A stretch of 64,000 nucleotides of DNA, from positions 13,929,409 through 13,993,408 of the forward strand of contig OY992839.1 in assembly GCA_963921425.1 (NCBI GenBank), in the 5' to 3' direction. The notes under the pieces are model-generated. The model did not search any database. It was given only the letters and a program-made list of their open reading frames with translations, and was not told the DNA's origin. Made by a program: the position numbers and the translations under genes. Shown one piece after another: positions 10,909 through 28,924 of the stretch (the stretch's first letter is position 1; each line of letters opens with the position of its first letter). Source of the DNA: Dryas octopetala. Its lineage: Eukaryota > Streptophyta > Magnoliopsida > Rosales > Rosaceae.

Positions 10909-13900
10909 CTACATAATAGGTAAATCAGCCAATCTACGCAAACCAATACCTCGAACATGTATCAAGAACGTGGACTTTGGCAGTGACTTGGTGAAGAGGT
11001 CTGCATGGTTGTCTTGAGATCGGATCTGCTTGACTTCAATCATCTGATGCTCTTGTTGTTGTTGATTGAAGAAGAACTTCGGTGCAATATGCTTGGTGTT
11101 GTCTCCTTTGATGAAATCCATCTTCATCTGCTGGATGCAAGCGGCATTATCCTCATAGATAATCGTTGGTTCATCAGTGGTGGAATGCAGCCACACGTAG
11201 TTCGAACATGCTTGGAAACTGCTCTTAGCCATATACATTCACGAACTGCTTCGTGAAGGGCTAAAATCTCAGCATGATTCGAAGATGTAGCAACAAGGGT
11301 CTGTTTCGTAGACCTCCAAGATATTGCTGTATTCCCAATGGTAAAGACATAACCAATTTGAGAACGCGCCTTATGCGGGTCTGATAGATACCCTGTGTCA
11401 GCATATCCAACAAGGCGAGCATCATTCCAAGGATCGAGGAGGCTCGATCCATTCCTTGATGCGTAGCTAGGGATAGAATAAGTCCATATCCGTCGTACCT
11501 TCAAGGTAGCGGAAAATGTCTTTTATGCCATTTCAGTGGCGGCGTGTTGGCGCAGAGCTATATCTAGCTAACAAGTTCATAGCGAATGAGATGTCTGATC
11601 TAGTACATTGAGTCAAGTATAATAATGCGCCTATTGCACTTAGATATGAGACTTCTAGTGCCAATATCTCTTCGTTATCATCTGCGGGACGAAACGGATC
11701 CTTCTTAGGATCTAGACTACGGACGATCATGGGCGTGCTAGAAGGCTTCGCTTTATCCTTATTAAAGCGCCTTAACATCTTCTGAATGTAATTTGATTTG
11801 ATGGACTATAATTCCATCTGCATTGTGCTCGAGCTCCAGACTGAGACATAAATTCGTTCTCCCAAGATCTTTCATCTTGAATTCTAACTTCAGGTGTTTA
11901 GTTGTTTTCTTGATCTCTTCAGGAGTACCAATTAGATTCATGTCATCGACATAAACAACTACAATAGCAAAACTGGAACTTGTTCTTAATAAACACGCAA
12001 GGGCATAGAACATTATTCACATATCCCATCCCGATCAAATACTCACTTAGACGGTTATACCACCTCCGTCCGGATTGTTTCAATCCATAAAGTGAACGCC
12101 TCAAACGAATGGAGAGTGTGTTCTGTGGTCTGGAACTATTTGCATCGGGTGTCTTAAGTCCTTCGGGAACTTTCATATATATCTCTGTATCAAGATCACC
12201 ATAGAGATAAGCAGTGACCACATCCATAAGCTGCATACTCAATTTTTCGGAAACTACCAAACTAATAAGGTAGCGGAACGTTATGACGTCCATTACGGGG
12301 GAATACACTTCTTCGTAATCAATCCCAGGGCGTTGAGAAAATCCTTGCGCCACTAGACGAGCCTTGTATCTCACAATCTCGTTTTTCTCATTACGCTTCC
12401 TTACAAATACCCATTTAAATTTTACAGGTTTAACATGGGGAAGGTGTAGGAACGACAGGCCCAAACACCTTTCTCTTTGTCAAGGACTCTAATTCGACCT
12501 GGATTGCTTATTTCCATTTTGGCCAGTCGTCTCGACGTTGACATTCATCAACGGAGTGAGGTTCGATGTCATCGCTAGTTATAATTTCGGTAGCTACCTT
12601 GAATACAAATATATCATCGATGATAATCTCTTTTCGATTCCAGAGCTCACTTAAGCATGCATAATTTATAGAGATCTTTATGTTCTCGGGAGTGGGTTCA
12701 AACGTTGGAACATCCCCCAACGCCGTCTCTTCTGGGATGGACCTATAATCGGGAATTATTTCGTGAGATGAATCGATTAAGATTGCGATGTCAAGGGGAC
12801 TCGTTTGTGCTAAATTTATCATCTTCCGGGAATAAGAGTCCATCGAACATAGTGGTCAACCTCACTTCTGGGCAGGGACATATGACTGCTTAGCCGCTAT
12901 GGTCGTACCTCGTCCATCTGGGACGACACGTCCTCTTGGGACGACATGTCCTTCGGGGACGGATATCCTTGCAGGCACGTTTGCAGCATGTATATGTGAT
13001 TTCGTCACTTTAGCTAGATCAGAGAATGCGTCTGACATATTATGAGTTATACTCTGTAGATCTAGAATTCTCCGCACTTTGCTATCCCATTGTGCGGTTC
13101 GGGGATCGAGATGAGACATAGTGGGGACATTCCACGTCAATTCATGTCGTTCTTCAGGAACGGTGACGTTCTTCAGGAACGGTGACGTTCTTATCTCCCC
13201 CTAACGGCGGGAAGACTGTCTCATCAAAGTCACAATCCGCAAATCTGGCGGTAAAGAGATCACCTGTCAAGGGTTCTAAAAAGTGTATAATAGATAGGGA
13301 TTCATAATCGACATATATGCCCATCGTTCGTTGAGGACCCATTTTGGTACGTTGTAGCGGCGCAACTGGCACGTAAACTGCATACCCAAATACGCGTAAG
13401 TACGAAACGTCAGGTTAGTACCCAGTCACCAGTTGTAACGCGGAGTAAGGTTGGATAGTAGTGGGCCTCAACTGGACCAACATGGCTGCATGCAAGATTG
13501 CAGAAAGTGGAAGCTTGGTGCGCATAACCAAGTTTCGTGCGATCATTTGTAATCTTTTAATGAACGCTTCTGCGAGACCATTCTGGGTTTGAACATGGGG
13601 AACTCGATGTTCAACATTAATCCCAAGGGACATGCAATAATCATCGAAAGTTTTCGATGTAAACTTCCGGCATTATCAAGTCTTCTGGACTTTATAGGAT
13701 AATCCGTGTGGTGAGCCTTCTGGGCGAGAAGTTTAGCAAAAGCAGTGTTTCTTGTGGACAATAGTGTAACATGTGATCACTTTGTCGATGCATCAACCAA
13801 AACCATGAAATATTTAAATGGTTCGCATGGTAGTTGGATAGGTCCACAAATATCCCATTGTATCCTTTGCAGGAAAAGGATGGAGTCTTTACTAGTCTTT

Positions 13901-14277
13901 ACATATGATGGTCTAGTATTCAACTTTCTGAGCGAGCAAGTTTGGCATAGTGTGTCACTAAACACAAGATCCTTATTAGTAAGCGGATGCTCGTGTGATG
14001 AATTGAGGATACGGCGCATCATACTTTGACCTGGGTATCCCAACCGGTCATGCCATAGAAAGAAACTGCTCGAATTGGTTAACTTCTGGTTAACTATGTG
14101 ATTGGCCTCAATCGATCTAATGGTGGTCATGTAAAGACCGCTCGAGAGACATTTCAATTTCTCCAATGTACGCTTCTGGCCATACAAATTGGAGGTTATG
14201 CAAAGATATTTCACTCCATTTTCCTTAATGGTTTCAACGTGATAACCGTTGGCTCGAATATCCTTAAAACTCAACAA
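10909..14277 (-). pseudogene. Copia pol remnant: integrase, reverse transcriptase, RNase H
   Basis: On the minus strand: GAG-pre-integrase HDRLGYPGQSMMRRIL (within 13777-14277); integrase segment NGLAEAFIKRLQMIARNL (13415-13633); reverse transcriptase KWVFVRKRNEKNEIVRYKAR and LYGDLDTEIYMKVPEG (11943-12464); catalytic YVDD with VVVYVDDMNLIGTPEEI (about 11940-11960); RNase H GYADTGYLSDPHKARSQIGY and TKHIAPKFFF (10909-11504). The pieces fall in different frames, with breaks near 11960, 11770, 11520 and 11200. The stretch 12508-13372 is a variable, eroded integrase-to-RT spacer. Confidence 0.9.
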
Positions 14278-14840
14278 CGTTCTTCTGGAACTTGGAGAAT
14301 ATAAGGCCTCATTAATGGTAATTCAGTACCATTGGACAACATAAAAATGGGATTTGCCATGGCCCTCTATCAAGTTGGATTGGCCTGATATGGTTGTCAC
14401 AGAGGTATGATTAAGCAATAAGTTTGAAAAATATTTCTGATCTTGAAGTATGGTGTGCGTAGTAGCATTGTCTGCCAGACAAAAAACTTCCCCACTAAAC
14501 ATGCTTATTCATAAATTTAATTCAATGGATCACATGTATGAAAATAATTTGATTGAATTAATTAATATTCGAGCACAACCAAATTTTCAAAACAAATAAT
14601 CCAAATCATAATCACCAAAATAATCCGAATAAGAAAAACATTATTCAGAAAATAAATACGGCACAAGTGCCGATCATATTCATGTCATCGAGTTTCTAGT
14701 CCTCGAAGTGTCCAGATTCAGCCTGGAAATCAATGACCTCTAGGGTAGTATCCATAGGAAATGATCCCTCAATGAGGTTGGTCTCTCGAGTTCCGCGACT
14801 GGCGTGATACTCATTTACAGCTTGTGCTGATGCATATATA

Positions 14841-15845
14841 TTCAAAGATATGAGTATATTGCTAAAGTGATTCTCAATTTCTCATTCTCAAGTCTCACTC
14901 GCCAAGAATCTCATTGAATTTGGAGCCTACTATGTTAAAGTCTTCACCCTCATCTCTATCTCTCTCCAGTCCCCAACCTAATCTCTCTCTCTAGTCCCCA
15001 ACCTCATCCCTCTCTTCCAGCCGCACACACCAGATCAGATCTCTCTCCTCGACCTCATCTATCTTTCTCTCTCTCTCTCGCCCCCTGCCACCGCCCCTTG
15101 CCACCGTCGAAGCTCACTGAAATTACAGAGAGAAGAGAGAGAGATATGAGAAAATGGAAAATGAGGCTGGGATGGGAGAGACAGTGAAATTTGGGTGAAA
15201 TTTTACAAAAATGTGAGTGTTGTGTGTCGAAATAATTACGAAAAATAATGGATATGGAATAAAATTTCAGCGAAATTTTCGAAATTTCATTCCTTGTGCA
15301 CAATAAAAAATTTTATAGGATAAACTGTGCATGCTAAAATAACAACGTTTGCACAATAAGGAGAGCTTATTCGCAGAATAGTTGAAGCAAGTGGTAAGTT
15401 AGAAGTGTAATCCTATATTTTTATTTGGCCAGAGCGAAGAAAAGCTGGATAAATCCTGTTCCCGAAAGGGCTAGCTAAATGCTTTAAAAATATATGTAAT
15501 ACAGTTGATTAAACGGATTACTCTTACCAAAATATTGGTGTATGTTCAATTGAAAGAGCCACTTCACACTCACGAGAGCGAGTGCGGAGAGGCTACTTGT
15601 TATTTATCTTTCCATAATTAGGGTTGATTTGGGGGAGAACGGGGAAGGCCAAGGGAAAGGGATGAGGGCAATTTAGGAATAACAAATGTGTAATAAGTGG
15701 ATTAACGATTTTTAAAAATTTGAAAGAGGGTGAAAAAATATGTTGGGTGGGAAAATAAGAACAAGAGGTGGGAATAATGCCGCACCTTCCTGAATTTACC
15801 TAGCATTGGTTTATTTTTTTGAGCAAATTAAACGTAGGTACCTCA
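14841..15845. other. Intergenic with eroded repeat, no gene seen
   Basis: CT-rich DNA at 14950-15080, then a minus-strand segment (about 15054-15310) with GGCAAGGGGCGGTGGCAGGGGGCG and GAAATTTCG phrases like those in the duplicated repeats at 33567 and 34985. The rest, to 15845, is unassigned; part may be a gag remnant of the neighbouring Copia element. Confidence 0.45.
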
Positions 15846-17049
15846 GGTTTACACCGTTTTTCACTTGGGTACCCCAATAAAAAAAAACTGCATAGACGTA
15901 CCTCAACTACCATTTTTTGACACTTAGGTACCTTCATAAACTTTTCAGTCTGCTAAGCCGTTAACTGCTTATGTGGCACAATGACATGGCTTAAAAAAAT
16001 GCCATGTGGACAAAAAAAAATAAAAAATGAAATAAACTTTTTAAAATGAAATAATTATTAAAAAAAAACTAAAATAATTAAAACATAAATAATTTTAAAA
16101 AAACAAAAAAAAAACCTAGCCACCCCTCCCTCCCTCCCTCCGAGACCCACCCCAAACCCAGCCACCCACCTCTCCCTCCCTCCCTCCCTCCCGTCGACCC
16201 CACCCACCCCACCGCCGATCGTTCCTCTCCTCTCTCTCTCTCTCTCTCCCCTCCCCTCACTTTCTCTCTCTGACTCACTATCTCTCTCCCTGAAACGTCC
16301 CCAAGTCCCCAGTCCAAACCCAACCTCTCCCCACCCCATGCCACCCTCTCCCTACGTCCCTCCGAACCCAGCCTAACCCTAGCCCCTCATTCTCTCTCCC
16401 CACCCCTCACAAAAGTTCAAACTGCAATCCTCGTTCAGATCTGAGAAAGAGAGAGAAAGAGAGTGAGAAAGAAAGTGACAGAAAGAGAGAGAAAGGGTGA
16501 AAGATAGAGATGGAGCTGGTGGCCGGAGGGGGGAGAGAGGTGGGTGGGTTGGGTGGCCGAGGCGGGGAAGGCGGATAGAGGACGGCTCAGGGTTGGGCTA
16601 GGGTTTCAGGGAGAAAGAGAGTGAGTCAAAGAGAGAAAGTAAGAGGCGGGGAAAGAGAAAGAGTGGGGCAAAGAGAGAGGAGAGGGGAGGTCGGCGGAGG
16701 GGTGGGTAGGGTCGGTAGGAGGGAGGGGTGGCAGGGAGGGAGGGAGGGAGGGGTGGGTGGCTGGGTTGGGGTCTCGGAGGGAGGGAGGAAGGGGTGGCTG
16801 GGTGTTTTTTGTTTTTCTTTGTTTTTTGTTTTTTGCTTTTATTATTTTTTTAAGGGTTTAATTTTTTAATTTTTAATTTTTTTTTGTCTATGTGGCATTT
16901 TTTTAAGCCACGTCATTGTGCCACGTAGGCAATTAACGGCCTTGCGGACGAAAAAGTTGATGGAGGTACCCAAGTGTAAAAAAATGGTAGTTGAGGTACG
17001 TCTATGTAATTTTTTTTTATTGAGGTACCCAAGTGAAATGGTATAAACC
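15846..17049. mobile_element. 1.2-kb foldback element with ~200-bp terminal inverted repeats
   Basis: The left arm (GGTTTACACC..., 15846-16040) returns inverted at the right (...GGTATAAACC, 16850-17049). Both arms carry CACTTGGGTACC, GACGTACCTCAACTACCAT and TGGCACAATGAC. The interior also mirrors itself: a C-rich half with CCTCCCTCCCTCC blocks and a G-rich half with the complement. No transposase is seen. The outer limits could lie slightly further out, since no clean target duplication was found. Confidence 0.8.
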
Positions 17050-18390
17050 AAAAAAAAAAAAAATCTAGATCTAGAACCAAGAGAACCAGCTGACCCGTTT
17101 GCAAAAAACAAGGGGACCAAAAAAATTTTTTAAAAACTCCAAATCTAGAACCAAGAGAACAAGGGGTGAGAGAAAGATGAAGAGGTAGGTTGGATCGCGG
17201 AGGGAGGGGAAGAAGGAGGGGGTGGTGGGGGGAGGAAGGAGGATGGGGGTCGAGCTTGGCTAGGTTGGTGGGTCTGGGAGGGCGCATGGGAGGGGGAAGA
17301 AGGAGGAGGAGAGGCGGGGCTGTGTTTGCAAAGAAAGTCAGAAGGTGAAGAGAGAAAGATGAGGAGGTGGGTCACGGGGGGAGGGGAAGAAGGAGGGGGG
17401 AGGGCTTGGCTGGGTTGGTGGGTATGGCAAGGTGCAGGGGAAAGGGAAGGAGGAGGAGGGGCGAGGGTGTGTTTGCATAGGAAAAGAGGAGAGGGGTGTG
17501 TGTGTCTTTTCACTTTGATTTTTTTTTTCTTTTTAAGAGGGACGTACAAAAAGAAAAATAAAAAGAAAAAAGTTTGCAAATAGCGGCAAGAAAAACTAAA
17601 ATGAAAAGACCCCTCTCTCCTTCCCTCACCCAAAGTCCAAACTCCATTTTCTCTCTTTGCACACCCCATCAACAGACAACAAAAAACACACACACCCAGC
17701 CCCTCCCCCTCCCTCTACCCGACCACCTCCCTCCCCCTCCCTGACAATATACACCCCAGCCAAGCTGCTATTTCCTTCCCTCTCTCCTCTTTCCCTTTCT
17801 CTGTCTCTGTCTGTGAAAGAGCCGAGTTGCACATCCTCCTTCATCTCGCCTGCAACACCAATGGCCTAGCACATCACCTCCAGCTAGCTCCCCATCGCCA
17901 AGCACAACAAGTCGAGCCTCACCCTTCTTCTCTGAGCTCACCTGCAATGACGCGCGTCTACCTGCTGCAACCACAGCGAAGCACCATTGCCAACAAAAAA
18001 ATCGCAGTTGGTTCGACGAGTACCTGCCAAACGAAACACAAATTTTCGAGGGATTGCAGCTGGTTCGGCGGCTACATGCTGAATGGGTCATGGATGTTCG
18101 GCAGATACCTGCCGAATGGGTCGTGGATGTTTCGGTAGGTAACTGCCGAAGGAAACTCAAATTTTTGGCAGACCAGTGCCGAAGAAAGGAGAGAGCAGAG
18201 AGAGAAAGGGAGGGAGGAGAGAAGAAAAGAGAGAGAGGAGGGGGTTGTGGGTGGTCAAGATTCAACATGCTAGTTTTATCTTGTACCAGTTTATCACAAT
18301 TGCATTGGTCAGTTTAATAGGGTTGGACCGGTTTGTAAAGCACTAGAACATACCTCTGGGCAGGGGCAGGGCAATTAACAATGCCTCAAA
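17050..18390. repeat. GA/CT-rich low-complexity DNA with a ~185-bp tandem duplication
   Basis: The segment from about 17166 (AGAGAAAGATGAAGAGGTAGG) to 17345 is repeated at about 17351-17490; both copies end with GTGTTTGCA and include GCTTGGCT and GGTTGGTGGGT. A CT-rich mirror follows at 17600-17830. Frames here give Pro-, Ser- or Arg/Glu-rich text set by base composition. Two imperfect copies of a ~45-base phrase (ATGTTCGGCAGATACCTGCCGAATGGGT-like; only part shared) lie at 18080-18160. No gene is supported. Confidence 0.6.
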
Positions 18391-18391
18391 C

Positions 18392-18530
<139 letters not shown>

Positions 18531-18539
18531 TTGGGAGGA

Positions 18540-19386
18540 AGGGTCGGTGCACTATAACTATTGGCATGCACTATAACTATTAAACCTAAAAACAGTCAGC
18601 CAAGATGATTAAATTGAATTAATCTTGGACTTTTTCTTATTCAAGGATCGGCATTTTTCCTGAAAACAGTCAGCCAAGATGATTAATTTATGTAGAACCT
18701 TTAAAAAACACTTTCCTTCATAAGAAGGAAAAGACTTGCGAGTTGCTACATAATCAGGTTTGATCATAGAAAAGATTCACCTCATTCGGTCAAACCAAAG
18801 ATTGTGTTAAGGTGCCTGCCTTAGAAATGTTGTGATGCACCAAGAAATTTTATGGTCATACAGTGGACCAAGCAAGCAGAGTGCAGAGTGCAGAGTGCAA
18901 AATAAAGAATATCCACTGCGCATATTGCCTGGTACGTTATAAGAGTTTCTCAATCTAACAACAATTACACCGTGCAAAAAACCAGATAAAGATCTTAACG
19001 TTAAAATAAAAAATAAAAAAGAAATGTAATGTGATGTGATGTCCTTTCAGCTGAAGCATGGATGACATGATTTCAATAACAGAAATCAACAGTCTCATCC
19101 CCAGTTCATTAACTAGGCAACAATTTTTAATTGGCAATCCCATATTAATGAGCAGGCGAGTAAACTTCAGAACCCTGACATCTTCATTAAGATTACCTCT
19201 TCATACAAGTCACCTCATCCAAGATTGTGATTTGCCTGTTTGCAACTGGCACTCCTATCCACCTTTTGATTAGCAGAAGTTCATCACCTAAACTAGGCTC
19301 TCCTCAATATTGAACAAGTTCAGATTTGGGTTTCTGCATTTTCAGCCGAATTGACCTCCTCTCCTTCGACAGAAACAGTGACAGCA
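18540..19386. other. Intergenic and CDC5 3' UTR
   Basis: Contains two copies of AACAGTCAGCCAAGATGATTAA about 75 bases apart (near 18590 and 18665) and, toward 19386, the probable 3' UTR of the minus-strand CDC5 gene. No other gene is seen. Confidence 0.55.
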
Positions 19387-24582
<5,196 letters not shown>

Positions 24583-24760
24583 CTTAGGGGTGGGTTCGGT
24601 CCGCTTACCGAACCGAGAACCCCAAACTGGCAACTGACCGGACCCCCTCGGATGCCCTTTTTGGTTACCGAGACCGGAACCGAAATGCCGGTACACCTGC
24701 ACTCGGTCAGACCGGCATTTCGGGTCGGCTCGGCTCGGTATGGGCCTTGACCGGCTTGAG

Positions 24761-24814
<54 letters not shown>

Positions 24815-26083
24815 AGAGCAAGGGAACAGAGAGATGCCATCGGAGGTCGAACTGGGTGGCTTCGATTCGCCGCCTTGGGGAGTCGTCGGCGTGAGGGAAA
24901 GGCACCAAAATGACCGGCTCGATGAGAGGAATGAGTTCTGGGTGGTGGGAAGTCGCGAAGCCGTCGGAGCACAGAGATCGCCGGCAAAGGGCTCGGCTCT
25001 GCCCCAGCTCAGGTTGCCGCCATCCTTGCCTTTCTGGAAAATCAAAACACATGGGCAAAGAGAGGAGGGAGAGGCGAGCATTTCGGAGGTGGTCTCGCCT
25101 CCATTAGCCGCCGGACGACAGTGTATCGCCGATCAAAGGCATGGCGAGAGAGAGAGAGAGCGTAACGTCGGCGAGAGAGAAAGGGCAAGTGAGAAATGAG
25201 AGAGAAAGGGAGAGTGTTGGCAGGAGAGAGAAGAGATGATTAAAAACTAAAAATAAAATGTTTTAAAAATTCATTAAAAATTTAGACAATAGAGTATTTT
25301 GGGGTTTGGACTTTGGGATTTAGAGTTTTTTCTTTGTATTACATATGTTTTATAATTTATATAAAATATTTTATATAATGCATTTCTAAACTCTAAACAT
25401 TTATATAGACTATAGTTATTAGTTATAGACTATTATCATATTATACCATACTAAACATTTCTATAGACTATAATTATTAGTTATATACCAACTATAAATT
25501 ATTGAATTATTATCAATTATAGTTTTAGGGTATATAGTATATAGGTATATGATATAATAAGCCTTATAATGTATATGATTTAAAAATTTTAAAATACACA
25601 ATAGGATTTAGGGTTTAGGGTATGAGATATAGGAATAGGATATAGAGTTTAGTATTTAGTTTATAGTTATATGATATAAATTGTTTAGAATATGGTATAA
25701 TATTAGTTTAGGGTATTTGTAATTAGTTTTTATATAAAAATGTATTATATAAATTAAAAAACATATAAATTATTAATTATGGGGTTTAGGGTATAGAAAG
25801 GGTTTAGGGTTTATAAATTTATATATTTTTTTATATAAATGTATTATAGAAATTAGGGTATAGAAATGTAATATTTAAATTAAATGTTATATATACTCGG
25901 TTCGATTCGGGTCGGTAAACCAGCGGTTTTAGGATCTGAGAACCGGAACCAGAACCGAACATACCGGTTCGGTTGGCAAACCAAGATCTCGGTACGGTTT
26001 CTCTCCGGTACGGTTATTTTCGACATCGGTTGAAGCGGTTTCGGGTACGGTCTCGATTTTTTGGTCAAACCAACCCAGCCCTA
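24583..26083. mobile_element. hAT-like non-autonomous element, 1.5 kb
   Basis: The ends are CTTAGGGGTGGGTTCGG and CCAACCCAGCCCTA, imperfect short inverted repeats. The flanks GTTGTCA (24576-24582 and 26084-26090) form a 7-8 base target duplication, as for hAT elements. About 170 bases at each end are rich in ACCGG/CCGGT-type subterminal motifs, in opposite directions. The interior holds a GA microsatellite (24764-24809), a GC-rich segment (24830-25130) and AT-rich AAACCCTA-like DNA (25260-25880). There is no transposase. Confidence 0.8.
24830..25200. other. GC-rich insert inside the hAT element, possible captured gene fragment
   Basis: This block is more GC-rich than its surroundings and is open in more than one frame on both strands, ending in a GA-rich run. 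It resembles host 5' UTR or coding DNA picked up by the element, but I recognise no protein family and cannot name a donor. Confidence 0.3.
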
Positions 26084-26697
26084 GTTGTCAATGAAAAAAA
26101 AAGAAAAATTACTGAACCTTACCCCTACAAAGTCGACAAGTATAAAATAGAAGCGATACAACATTTGCGCGCAACCCTGTTCTTCCTCGAACTATTTGCC
26201 GTCATGAATCTTCGACCTTGAACCTGCTAGCTTGTTGATCGAAGTCGTCCTAAGGAAACGAGTATGACTTCTTATATCGATCAACAATTTATTTTTTTGG
26301 ATTATTATCTTGTGAAGTTTGCTTCCTCTATTTTGCCTTATTTTTTCTGCAACTTTACTCTGAACCTTGTGATGGAGAAGAAGATGATTTGTGTGTTTAG
26401 CTGTTCAAAAAACTCTCAATTAAATATTTTATTTTTTCTGGGTTATTATTTGTTAACTTTGCTTCTTCTTTTTTTCTTTCCCCTTTGGGTTTGTTTTTTG
26501 TTTGTGCAACTTTGCTTCTGATCCTTATTCTAGAGAAGATAGTTTGTGTTTTAGCTATCCAAAATTCCTTGAATGATTGTTGATATTTTTTTACAAATAG
26601 GGCCTATGATTCACGTTTTTTATATTATATAGGCTATGTGTATCTTTTAATATAATTGCTTTCACGTTTTTTTACAAACAGGGCCTACGATAGCTTC
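26084..26697. other. Intergenic, distal CDC5 upstream DNA, no gene seen
   Basis: T-rich sequence with no supported reading frame. Two copies of a short phrase around TTTTTACAAATAGGGCCTA / TTTTTACAAACAGGGCCTA lie at about 26589 and 26669, just before the LTR element. Confidence 0.5.
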
Positions 26698-28900
26698 TGA
26701 TGAGTGTTCATTTTACACTATTTTATGATACTAACTTCCTAACCTAGAGTGTTAGAACTCGATACTTTTGTGTCTGTTGTCTTGTTTTTGTGTTTTTAGA
26801 TTAAATGAAACAATGATGGAGAAAGAAGCTAAATGAAGCTATTTGGAGCTAAAAATGGAAGAAATGGGAAAAAGAATCTTGAGAGAATCTTCTAGAAGGA
26901 TCTGGAATCTAGAAGGAATCTTTAGAGAATCTCAAACAGAATCTTTTGGAGAATTTTTTTTGTTAAGGTTGACTTTTGGTCAAAGTCAAAGTCAAAGGTC
27001 AAAGTCAATGGTCAACCGTGGCACATAATCACATGACATGGACTACACATGCAGCCTATGCATTGTGGGCCATGAGCATAACCCTAGCCCAAAGGACCAA
27101 GGCCATGCGCCATTGCAACCCCAATTGGAGGAAGCCTAAGTTGTGCCATTCCAAGGTCCAAGAGCCCAAGTCATACAGCCATGCGCAAAGCATGCATCCC
27201 TAAAGCCCATCACGCCACTTTCTTGTTGCATCAAGCCCATGTTCTTTTAATTGAAACCCTAGCCCAAGTCGACACACAAGGAGTCCTTATCTTGCAAGGA
27301 AGTCAAAACCCTGGAAAATAGAGCACCAATTACAGTAATTCTGTAATTCTCCAGAACAAATCAGGTAGCATGCCATATATGGTTAGAAAGATACGGATGT
27401 TATCTTCGCAGGGAATTTTACGGATTTCGATTCCGAGTTTTCTAGCTCAAGATATGGTCATTTTAGTGGAGGTAGCGCAACAGTTCCGCGAGCTGAAAAG
27501 GGAGTTACGCCCAAAAAGAGCCCAAATCAGCCCAAGGCCCATGCTTGGCCAAAAATTAGAAGCCTTAATGAGCAAGGAATGCACTTATCCCACATTGAAG
27601 AGAAAGAGAAATCTCAGCCCCACTTTCCTCTATAAATACATCTTTATATCTCAAAGAGGTGCTCCTCTCTGAAATTTCAGAAACCCTAGCTGTTCTCTCT
27701 CTCTCTTGTAGCCGCCAATACCCTAGCCTTCTTTCTCTCTCTTTCTTTTCTCACGCAGCCTAGGAACCCTAGCAGCCCCCATTATTTCTCTTTCCTTGCC
27801 GCAGCCACCATTATCTCTCTTTCTTTATTTTTGTGCCGAACCCTAGGAGGAAGGAGGAGTGCCATCTTGCCCCGCCGCTGCTGCCACCTTGTGCCGCCGC
27901 CGCTGCCACCTTTTGCTGCCGCTGCTGACACTCTCTAGGGATGTTCTTTTATTTTTTTTTTGGAATTCTTATTTCTTTTGTTTGATTATAGTTTTTAATT
28001 GTTTTGTTTAATTAATTTGCTTTCCAACATGGATTGGAAATTTATTTATATTATTATGATTTTCTTTTCTATTTTAATTATGTAGGTTTATTTATTCTAT
28101 CTTGCATGTTAGTTGTAGGTTGATTATTGGATTTGCCATGCTTTAACAAATCGTTTATCCGTCTCTTGATCGATTAATTTGATGTTTGCGTGTATTGAAT
28201 TTCCATTATCTATTTGAACCCGTCACTAGTTGTTTGCATCCTTTGACTAGCCACCTTAGGGTAATTGTATCTAGTTTATTTGTTAGGTTTAGCTATGAAA
28301 TAGTCAAAGACACTAAATCACAAGTAACAAGGGAATAAGGGATTATTCTTGGTAATGGGGTTGAGCGACCTCTATAAGGAAATATAGTCAAAGCTTATAT
28401 GTTGTGCATGTTTGATGTTCTCACGGATCTTAATGACTTTTACATGGGTAACAGCTGCCTTAGCTTAGCACTAGGGAACATGTAAGCTAACTAATTAAGG
28501 AAGGCCCAAGAAGCTCTTAGTTTATGCCTTAGGAGAACAATTGCGAGAAAGTAACTAGTCAAACATTTTTAGCAGTCAAACTTTAATACATTGTGTTTGA
28601 ATTAATTGTCATTAGCCTTGAATGGTTATCGCATGCTTATCTGATTTGAAACTGAAAACTTAACATTGCAAAATAGAATAAAAGGTGTGTGCGTGTGGTG
28701 ATGTGCGCGTGTGTTTCCATCTTTCCAAAACCCCCAATTTAGATATTCTTGTGATTAATTGAATTGATTTGTTGTGTATTAACCATTCCCTGTGGGATCG
28801 ACCTCGTGCTTGTACGCTTTGCTACTGATGCGATTCGTGCACTTGCGAGTATACTTGGAATGAAATAGATGTTTATTTTGTTCTAAGAAAACATTCAACA
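26698..28900 (+). repeat. 5' LTR, ~2.2 kb
   Basis: Begins TGATGAGTGTTC and ends TTCAACA, six bases before the primer site. A likely TATA box, CTATAAATAC, lies near 27631, followed by a leader with CT-rich and GCCGCCGCTGCC repeats to about 27930. The motif CCTGTGGGATCGACC near the 3' end (about 28788-28803) is common in plant Gypsy LTRs. Confidence 0.85.
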
Positions 28901-28906
28901 AGTTTT

Positions 28907-28924
28907 TGGCGCCGTTGCCGGGGA
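28907..28924 (+). promoter_or_regulatory. Primer binding site, tRNA-Asp type
   Basis: TGGCGCCGTTGCCGGGGA is complementary to the 3' end of plant tRNA-Asp, the primer used by Athila-like elements. It lies just after the 5' LTR, as expected for minus-strand priming. Confidence 0.9.

Larger units (their letters stand above)
10043..14840 (-). mobile_element. Truncated Ty1/Copia retrotransposon on the minus strand
   Basis: Reading on the minus strand from right to left: remnants between gag and protease (about 14840-14300), integrase, reverse transcriptase, RNase H, a 450-base 3' leader with three internal direct repeats, the polypurine tract TCCAAGGGGGAG (complement of 10428-10439) and the 3' LTR 10043-10427. 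I find no second LTR; the 5' end is lost near 14840, where similarity stops. Many stops and frameshifts show it is dead. Confidence 0.85.

Noticed and set aside
17145..17693. 182-codon Pro-rich minus-strand frame
   Set aside because: Follows from CT-rich tandem duplication; composition only.
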